Assembly (NCBI GenBank): GCA_950063125.1
Contig: CATLZI010000055.1
Span: forward strand, 1 to 10,394
From: an uncultured Porticoccus sp.
GTDB lineage: Bacteria > Pseudomonadota > Gammaproteobacteria > Pseudomonadales > Porticoccaceae
Direction of reading: 5' to 3'
Length of the DNA stretch: 10,394 nt
The notes beneath the pieces were generated by a model. That model saw only the letters and a list, made by a program, of their open reading frames with translations, was not told the DNA's origin and made no database searches. The translations under genes and the position numbers were made by a program. Below are positions 5,137 to 10,394 of the stretch, in pieces (positions within the stretch are counted from its first letter, which is position 1; every line of letters starts with the position of its first letter).

Positions 5137-7269
5137 TCAATTCAACTCACGGCGAAAAGGGGGCAGATCATCGAGCATTTGCCTGCCATAGCGTTTGCTC
5201 ACAATCCGGCGGTCGAGGATAGTAATTCTACCGGTGTCCTGCTCCGTTCGAATCAGCCGCCCACAGGCCTGGTGCAACCGCAGAGAAGCATCGGGCAACA
5301 TCAACTCCATAAACGGATTGACGCCGCGGAGTTCCAGCCAGCCCGACAGGGTTTGATAGACCGGATCATCCGGCACCGAAAACGGCAGCTTGGCAATCAC
5401 CACATGGCGGCAGTAGTCACCGGGAAAATCCATGCCCTCGGCAAAGCTGGCCAGACCAAAAATCGCGCTACCTGAACCCTTATCAATCGCTGCGCGATGC
5501 CGACGGACAATCTCCTGGTTGGCCCACTGCCCCTGGAGCAGAATGGACTCCCGACAGGCGTCTGGTAACTGCTCGTAAACCTGCTCCATCTGTCGCCGCG
5601 AGGCAAACAGTACCAGCGTCCCCTCTGACCAGTCCACCAGCTCTGGCATGGTTCGGACAAGCGCATCGGTATGGGCCTTGCTGTCACTGCCATCGGCACC
5701 GATATCCGGTACCGACAGCGATCCGGCCCGGGCAAAATCAAAGGCGCCGGCCACCGCCGTGAACACTGTATCCGCAGGCAAACCACAACGTTTGCCAAAA
5801 TTTTCGAATTTGCCAAGGGTGCGCAGGGTAGCCGAAGTAATCACCGCCCCATGACAACGTCGCCAGAGATTCTCCCTGAACAGGCCACCCGCATCCGTCG
5901 GCGATGCCGATACCTGAATGTCCAGGGTACCGCCGGCCTGTTGCTCAAGGGAGAGCCAGCGGGCATAGGGCGAGCTGTTGGCAAGATCATCCTCGCGGGC
6001 ATAACAGCACCAGAGTTTCAGTACACTATCGGTACGCCCCTGCCAAATTCCCACCTGTTGAAAAAGCTGCTCAAGATCTACCCTGGGTACCGGAAAATGG
6101 GGCTCGTCCATCGCGTCACCCAGTCGGTCAGAGAGTACGTCGAGAAGGGTAGATAGAACGCCAAAGGTTTGCGCGAGATGACCTGCCAGCTCGCGAATGT
6201 CCTCACCGGGATCTCCATTCGGGAAACACCAGCGTGGCTCCGCATCCCCGTCGGCAGCATGGGCCAGAGATTTTTCCAACACCGGGTAGACCAATCCCAG
6301 TAATTTCTCTGCATCACCAGCAGCGGCCGTCATCTTTTCAAGACGGCTCTGTATTTCCGGCGCGTCTTTCAGTAATTCGTGCCAACTATCCACCTGCTTC
6401 TGCAGCTTGCCCAGCCAATGAGTTGTAGTTCGCAGTCTGCAGCTACCGGCAAAATGATTGAGCGCTGTGCCAGCGATGCGGTGGCCTTCATCAAACAGGT
6501 AAATCGTGTCCTCCGGCGGGGGAAGGATGACACCACCACCCAGGGCCAGATCTGCCATGACCAGATCGTGATTGGCCACAATACACTCGGCCTGATCCAG
6601 TTCATCGCGGGCGTTGAAAAAACAGCACTCGCGGATCAGGCGACAGCGACGACCAGCGCATTGACGCCGGTCTACGGTCAGGGGACGCCAGTCGCTGTCT
6701 TCCAGTGATTCCGACCAGGTATCCCGGTCACCCGCCCATTGATCTGTTTGCAGGGCGTCATTCATGGCGCGATAGCTGGCAATCAATTTGCCGGTGGGAT
6801 TAAAGCTGATCTCGTCTTCGAACAGGAACTGACCACTGTCTTTCGCAGTGGCACTGTCCAGGCATTGTTCAAGGCGAACCGGACAAAGATAGCGACCGCG
6901 CCCCTTGGCCAGGGATATCCGGTAATCCCAGCCGGTACTTTTGAGCAGAGCCGGGATATCGCGGTTGACCAATTGTTCCTGCAGCGCCACCGTGCCGGTG
7001 GCAATCACCACCCGCTTGCCGCGATGACGTGCAATCGGTAATGCCGCCAGCAGATAAGCCAGCGTTTTGCCGGTACCGGTGCCCGCCTCCACCACACAGA
7101 CCGGGTTGCCCGCTTTGCGGTGCCCCTCCGCATCACTCTCGATGGAACCCAGACTGTTGGCAATGGCCGCAATCATCTGCTTCTGGCCCAACCGGGGCCG
7201 CAAACCGTTGCTGTCGAGAAAAGCGCGGTAGCCTCCCTGGATAGTGTCCCTCAGTTCCGCTTCCAGCAC
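5137..7269 (-). CDS. dinG: ATP-dependent DNA helicase DinG (iron-sulfur, XPD-like superfamily 2)
   Basis: This 710-residue protein is a 5'-3' DNA helicase of the XPD/Rad3 group that unwinds D-loops, R-loops and forked DNA and helps resolve replication-transcription conflicts. Seen here: Walker A AGTGTGKT (62-69); four cysteines at 129, 204, 209 and 215, with nearly the same spacing as the 4Fe-4S ligands of E. coli DinG (120, 194, 199, 205); the DEAH-type box DEGH (260-263); ITSATL (477-482); and motif VI QACGRLIRTEQDTG (667-680). Length matches E. coli DinG (716). The start is GTG at 7269, two bases after the stop of the acyltransferase gene, so translational coupling is probable; the N terminus agrees with Pseudomonas DinG as I recall it. 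No LexA-type box (CTGT-N8-ACAG) is visible just upstream, unlike E. coli dinG. YoaA is the main alternative but fits less well. Confidence 0.95.
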   Translation of the reverse strand: MLEAELRDTIQGGYRAFLDSNGLRPRLGQKQMIAAIANSLGSIESDAEGHRKAGNPVCVVEAGTGTGKTLAYLLAALPIARHRGKRVVIATGTVALQEQLVNRDIPALLKSTGWDYRISLAKGRGRYLCPVRLEQCLDSATAKDSGQFLFEDEISFNPTGKLIASYRAMNDALQTDQWAGDRDTWSESLEDSDWRPLTVDRRQCAGRRCRLIRECCFFNARDELDQAECIVANHDLVMADLALGGGVILPPPEDTIYLFDEGHRIAGTALNHFAGSCRLRTTTHWLGKLQKQVDSWHELLKDAPEIQSRLEKMTAAAGDAEKLLGLVYPVLEKSLAHAADGDAEPRWCFPNGDPGEDIRELAGHLAQTFGVLSTLLDVLSDRLGDAMDEPHFPVPRVDLEQLFQQVGIWQGRTDSVLKLWCCYAREDDLANSSPYARWLSLEQQAGGTLDIQVSASPTDAGGLFRENLWRRCHGAVITSATLRTLGKFENFGKRCGLPADTVFTAVAGAFDFARAGSLSVPDIGADGSDSKAHTDALVRTMPELVDWSEGTLVLFASRRQMEQVYEQLPDACRESILLQGQWANQEIVRRHRAAIDKGSGSAIFGLASFAEGMDFPGDYCRHVVIAKLPFSVPDDPVYQTLSGWLELRGVNPFMELMLPDASLRLHQACGRLIRTEQDTGRITILDRRIVSKRYGRQMLDDLPPFRRELN

Positions 7270-7271
7270 GC

Positions 7272-8420
7272 CTAAACCAGACCGAGTTTCAGTTTGCTGC
7301 GCACAGGGTTGGCGTACATATCCAGCGCAATCTCCCGGTAAGCCTCCGGCATGGCGAGAATACGCTCCTCAAAAGCCCGGGTTTTCTTCACCCAGTCACA
7401 GGGGTGCTGTGCTTTCCAGTGAGCCAGTTGCGGCGAGTCGCCTTCCAGCTTCTGGAAGGCAATCAGGTTGGTGGGTTGCAGATGGTAATTACCGATAATT
7501 TGTCGATCCACTGCCTCGGCCATGGCCTCAGGGGAGTCGATTGCCGTGTCCAGCGGGTCGCCAAAGGCAACATGGACAGCGCCCTTGCGCCCCACAATAC
7601 CCTGATAGATGCTCAACAGGTCTTCGTGCGCCTCTTTCTCGTAAGCCCCGGCTGTTTTAAGGGTATAAAGCTCTTTAGCCTTCGCCTCATCCAGCGGATC
7701 CAGCTCATAGGAAATAGCCACCGGCACCACCTTCAATTCGCGAATGGCCTCGGCAAAATCCTGCTCCTTGGTCTTACTCAATGAGAGCATTTTCAACAGG
7801 GCCTTTTCCGTTTTATCCATACCGTCCTTTGCCCGACCCTCCCGCTGTGCAATCCACACAGAAGCCCGCTCTTCAAGCAGGGAAAAACGGATGTAGCGTG
7901 ACAATTGTACCAGCGCAGTGAGTTTTTCCCGCCGTCCTACCGGGGAACGCTTGACGATAAAACTCTTGTTGATGCGCATCAGATCGGACGTAAAATCCTT
8001 GGTCAATAAATTATCACCGATAGCAATCCGCACCGTATCGCGGCCGTTGTGGTAGAGCACAAAATTGACAAACGCGGGGTCCATGGCGATATCGCGATGG
8101 TTGCTGATATACAAATAAGCCGAGCTCGGCTCCAGTTTATCCAGCCCCGATACGGTTACATCGGTACCGATATTGCGCAGCAGGTTGGCCATGCTGGTAC
8201 CCACGGCCTCCTGAAAATCCCGTACGTTATCGATTTTGGCAAAGGCTTTTCTGAGTACACGGCTGATCAGTGGTCGCATCAGCCAGGGCATCCAGCGACC
8301 CAGACGCCGATATTTGATGGACATCAGCGTATCGATGAATTCCCGGTCAATGGCCAGGCGGGCCAGCACATCTGGCACTTCGCTATCGTAGTAGGGACGA
8401 ATATCGTCAAATTCGTTCAT
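7272..8420 (-). CDS. PlsC-like 1-acylglycerol-3-phosphate acyltransferase family protein
   Basis: This 382-residue protein looks like a glycerolipid acyltransferase, probably membrane-associated, moving an acyl chain onto a lysophospholipid or related acceptor. Evidence: SNHRDIAMD (106-114) matches motif I of the family, NKSFIVKRS (151-159) corresponds to the substrate-binding block, and IAQREGRAKDG (190-200) to the FPEG-type motif III. His108 to Asp114 is HX5D rather than the usual HX4D, a spacing I recall in a related family of bacterial acyltransferases (SNHRDI..D). No obvious long hydrophobic segment is present apart from moderately hydrophobic helices near the N terminus. The frame is open up to 8546, but that start would overlap pyrB by 68 bp; ATG at 8420, with CAGG upstream and an acidic MNEFDDI N terminus, is more likely. 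The true acceptor is unknown. The neighbours pyrB and dinG do not hint at its role. Confidence 0.8.
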   Translation of the reverse strand: MNEFDDIRPYYDSEVPDVLARLAIDREFIDTLMSIKYRRLGRWMPWLMRPLISRVLRKAFAKIDNVRDFQEAVGTSMANLLRNIGTDVTVSGLDKLEPSSAYLYISNHRDIAMDPAFVNFVLYHNGRDTVRIAIGDNLLTKDFTSDLMRINKSFIVKRSPVGRREKLTALVQLSRYIRFSLLEERASVWIAQREGRAKDGMDKTEKALLKMLSLSKTKEQDFAEAIRELKVVPVAISYELDPLDEAKAKELYTLKTAGAYEKEAHEDLLSIYQGIVGRKGAVHVAFGDPLDTAIDSPEAMAEAVDRQIIGNYHLQPTNLIAFQKLEGDSPQLAHWKAQHPCDWVKKTRAFEERILAMPEAYREIALDMYANPVRSKLKLGLV

Positions 8421-8453
8421 AGGACCTGCATGGTAATAAATTATTTTCGACTG

Positions 8454-8473
8454 CCCACAGGGAAGACCGTGGG
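8454..8473 (-). other. Stem-loop between pyrB and the acyltransferase gene
   Basis: CCCACAG (8454-8460) pairs with CCGTGGG (8467-8473), with one wobble, around a 6-nt loop, just after the pyrB stop. On the minus strand it is followed by an AT-rich stretch without a clean T run. It may be a weak terminator or an mRNA 3' end stabiliser; the AT-rich part (8430-8448) could also hold a promoter for the downstream genes, but no good boxes are seen. Confidence 0.3.
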
Positions 8474-8478
8474 ATGGA

Positions 8479-9495
8479 TCAGGGTGACAAGCGCGGGTTA
8501 TACCAACAGACCTCAGTGGCGTATTTTTCCACCAGATGGGTGACATCCAGAATCATCGAAAACAGGGCCATTCTCACCAGCAGGCCATTGTCCGTCTGAC
8601 GAAAAATAGCCAGGTTCGGGTTACTGTCCAGATCACAATCCAGCTCGTTGGCTTCCGCCCGGGAGTCTCGCGGCAGCGGATGCATAATGACGGTATTGGG
8701 TTCACAGTTCGAGGTATAAATCGCCTGGTTAAGACGAAACCGTCCGCGATACAGGTCCGCCTCATCTTTACTGGAAAAACGTTCTTCCTGAATGCGTGTC
8801 GAGTAGACAATGTCCACATGCGCAATGCTCGGTTCAAGCCGGTCTGATTCATCCACTTTGATTCCCGCCGTGCGCATCTCCTCCACCAGCTCCCTGGGCA
8901 TGGCCAACTCCCTTGGGGAAACCAGCTCCACTGAAATGTGCCGGAACAGCATCAGCAACCGGCACAGGGAATGCACCGTACGGCCATGCTTGAGGTCACC
9001 GATCATGGCAACCCGCAGTCCGTCCAACTGGCGTCCGCGACCTTTCAGCTCTTTTTCAATGGTATAAAGATCCAGTAACGCCTGACTGGGGTGTTCATTG
9101 CTGCCGTCGCCGCCATTGATCACCGGAACCCGGCTGGAGGAGGCGAAGGCCGCTGCAGAACCGGACTGGGGATGGCGCAGGCAGATTATGTCGCTAAAAC
9201 CGGATAGTACCCGTGCCGTATCCTGCAGGGACTCACCCTTAGTCAGGGCCGACGCCTCGAAACCGGCCGTCTCACGCACCTCACCGCCGAGGAGATTGAA
9301 GGCACTGCCAAAGCTGATCCGCGTTCGGGTGCTCGACTCAAAAAACATATTGCCGAGGATTGCGCCTTCCAGTACACGGGTGATTTTCTGCCGCTGCGCG
9401 TAGGGCTCCATGCGATCGGCCACCCGGAAAATCCGATCAATATCATTGCGCTCAAACTGACTGATGGAAAGAATACTGGCGCCTTTGAATTCCAC
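8479..9495 (-). CDS. pyrB: Aspartate carbamoyltransferase, catalytic chain
   Basis: This 338-residue enzyme joins carbamoyl phosphate and aspartate to form carbamoyl aspartate, the committed step of pyrimidine synthesis. Substrate-binding motifs are all present: SSTRTR (54-59) for carbamoyl phosphate, LTKGES with Lys86, RHPQ (107-110), GDGSNEHPSQALLDLYT (129-145), GDLKHGRTVHS (166-176), YSTRIQEER with Arg234, and HPLPRD (272-277) near the aspartate site. It is longer than the E. coli chain (311), with a C-terminal extension ending WYNPRLSP. No pyrI regulatory gene follows and no inactive dihydroorotase gene (pyrC') is adjacent, so this enzyme may work without the E. coli-type regulatory chain. 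The start is GTG at 9495, supported by AGGGG (9502-9506) 6 nt upstream. It follows sbcB by 74 bp. No pyrimidine leader peptide or attenuator was recognised. Confidence 0.97.
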   Translation of the reverse strand: MEFKGASILSISQFERNDIDRIFRVADRMEPYAQRQKITRVLEGAILGNMFFESSTRTRISFGSAFNLLGGEVRETAGFEASALTKGESLQDTARVLSGFSDIICLRHPQSGSAAAFASSSRVPVINGGDGSNEHPSQALLDLYTIEKELKGRGRQLDGLRVAMIGDLKHGRTVHSLCRLLMLFRHISVELVSPRELAMPRELVEEMRTAGIKVDESDRLEPSIAHVDIVYSTRIQEERFSSKDEADLYRGRFRLNQAIYTSNCEPNTVIMHPLPRDSRAEANELDCDLDSNPNLAIFRQTDNGLLVRMALFSMILDVTHLVEKYATEVCWYNPRLSP

Positions 9496-9569
9496 ACACT
9501 GCCCCTAGATGAATAACAAAACCGCTGCATTTTAGCGACTTTGTCAGGTGTGAACCAGCAGCCCACCTA

Positions 9570-10394
9570 CTATAAAATCTGATCGCCCCACTCTCGCAGA
9601 GCGTGGAGAATAGTTCTGTCCCGCTCGGACAAATCTTCCCTGGCATGCAACGCTTCTATCTGCGCGTAAAAATCGTTCAGCGAGAGATAACCATCCCTGC
9701 CATTGGTCAGCTGCTGAAAACGGCACGCCTGCCAACGGTCTTGCTCCTCATCCGTGAGGGTCTCGGGGAAATTTTTCGCTCGATACAGGAAAAGCAGTTC
9801 ACGGTAACGCTGATCCCGAAAATGCAGGCTGTCACTGGCCAGCTCGCTGGCACTGGCAGACCTCACCACTGAGAAAAGTGCCTTGTCGGCCTCACTGGCG
9901 AAACCCTCATAGAGGGCCTGTTCAGCATTGTCACAGGGCTCATATTGCTGGCTTGAAAAAACCGCTGCCAACTTGGCGGTCAAATCCTGTTCAAGCAGCA
10001 GCCGCCATTGTCTTTCGCATCTCGCAAGATCGATACCCAGCCGATGCGAAGCCGCAGCATCCATCAACCGCGGCGTTGCCACGACCGGACAACGGTTCAA
10101 CTGCACCCCTTTCAAGGGTATCCGGGCCACCCCCTCGGGCAATGCATCCGTGCGCGTGAAGAGTCGTTCACTGATCTGCTCCGGGGAAAGTTCCATCAGC
10201 GCGCGAGCATCTCCCATCAGGTTAAAACAGATGATGGCATTCTTGTTCACTGGATGTCGGGCGAGGGGCATCATAAGCGCCGTATAGCCATTTTCCCTGG
10301 GTAGCTTCCCGGAAACATGTAAGAAAGGTTTGCGGTGATTGAGATCAATCAGTTCAGCCACCTTGTGTTTCAGGCGGTGCTCATAAACATACTG
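9570..10394 (-). CDS. sbcB: Exodeoxyribonuclease I, C-terminal part (5' end beyond window)
   Basis: The reading frame continues to the right edge (it begins QYVYEHRLKHKVAELID), so the apparent start at 10361 is an internal GTG. The 274 visible residues match the SH3-like and C-terminal helical domains of ExoI (E. coli, 475 residues), a processive 3'-5' exonuclease for single-stranded DNA acting in mismatch repair and recombination. Recognisable stretches: KPFLHVSGKLP, LARHPVNKNAIICFNL, LSPEQISERLFTR, LPEGVARIPLKGVQLNRCP, RLGID, and LLFLYRAKNFPETLTDEEQDRW. The N-terminal DnaQ-like nuclease domain with its DEDD residues lies outside the window and cannot be checked. The gene is the first of the minus-strand series in this window; pyrB follows after 74 bp containing only a very weak hairpin (CGCT/AGCG), so read-through is plausible. 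Confidence 0.95.
   Translation of the reverse strand, partial: QYVYEHRLKHKVAELIDLNHRKPFLHVSGKLPRENGYTALMMPLARHPVNKNAIICFNLMGDARALMELSPEQISERLFTRTDALPEGVARIPLKGVQLNRCPVVATPRLMDAAASHRLGIDLARCERQWRLLLEQDLTAKLAAVFSSQQYEPCDNAEQALYEGFASEADKALFSVVRSASASELASDSLHFRDQRYRELLFLYRAKNFPETLTDEEQDRWQACRFQQLTNGRDGYLSLNDFYAQIEALHAREDLSERDRTILHALREWGDQIL

Noticed and set aside
4687..5475. Plus-strand ORF of 262 codons opposite yqcC and the end of dinG
   Set aside because: It is antisense to two recognisable genes with intact motifs; open antisense frames are common in GC-rich coding DNA.
8421..8546. Upstream extension of the acyltransferase gene to 8546
   Set aside because: It would overlap pyrB by 68 bp and adds a non-family N terminus; the ATG at 8420 gives a sensible start.
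9496..9569. Possible pyrimidine attenuator or leader peptide upstream of pyrB
   Set aside because: Only a 4-bp CGCT/AGCG stem is present and the short upstream ATG frame has no in-frame stop before pyrB; promoter-like boxes have wrong spacing.
10359..10361. GTG start for the sbcB fragment at 10361
   Set aside because: The frame stays open to the window edge and the upstream residues still match ExoI, so this GTG is internal.

Overview
The window looks like ordinary chromosome of a gammaproteobacterium, moderately GC-rich. The Dxs, DinG and aspartate carbamoyltransferase proteins read most like those of Pseudomonas and marine relatives such as the Cellvibrionales; this placement comes from remembered family sequences and is an inference. 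There are no transposases, integrases, tRNA or rRNA genes and no CRISPR array.

Left part (1-638): the 5' end of an HNH-endonuclease-like gene runs off the left edge on the minus strand (1-107). About 530 bp without a convincing protein gene follows. This stretch holds a good minus-strand sigma70 promoter (311-338), two minus-strand intrinsic terminators (151-178 and 343-382), plus-strand hairpins with T tracts (208-238 and 512-549), a stable hairpin (400-423), a TCCATG-containing repeat group (434-490), and a candidate plus-strand promoter for xseB (583-611). The promoter/terminator pair at 338 to 151 defines a possible small RNA of about 150 nt, or an attenuated leader for the HNH gene.

Plus-strand block (639-3789): xseB, ispA and dxs, the conserved arrangement that joins the exonuclease VII small subunit to two isoprenoid genes. 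Dxs makes DXP, the entry metabolite of the MEP pathway; IspA condenses the resulting C5 units to farnesyl diphosphate. xseB and ispA overlap by one base; 89 bp with a weak terminator-like hairpin separate ispA from dxs.

Minus-strand block (10394 to 3831), read right to left: sbcB (5' end cut by the window edge), pyrB, a PlsC-like acyltransferase, dinG, yqcC, and a short-chain dehydrogenase resembling peroxisomal 2,4-dienoyl-CoA reductase. Spacings are short (74, 58, 2, 25 and 75 bp), consistent with partial or full co-transcription. It meets dxs tail to tail across 41 bp without a clear terminator.

The window is mostly housekeeping: ssDNA and structured-DNA processing (XseB, SbcB, DinG, possibly the HNH protein), isoprenoid synthesis, pyrimidine synthesis and lipid metabolism. 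The least explained part is the non-coding stretch 108-638. I found no clear novel defence or mobile system.
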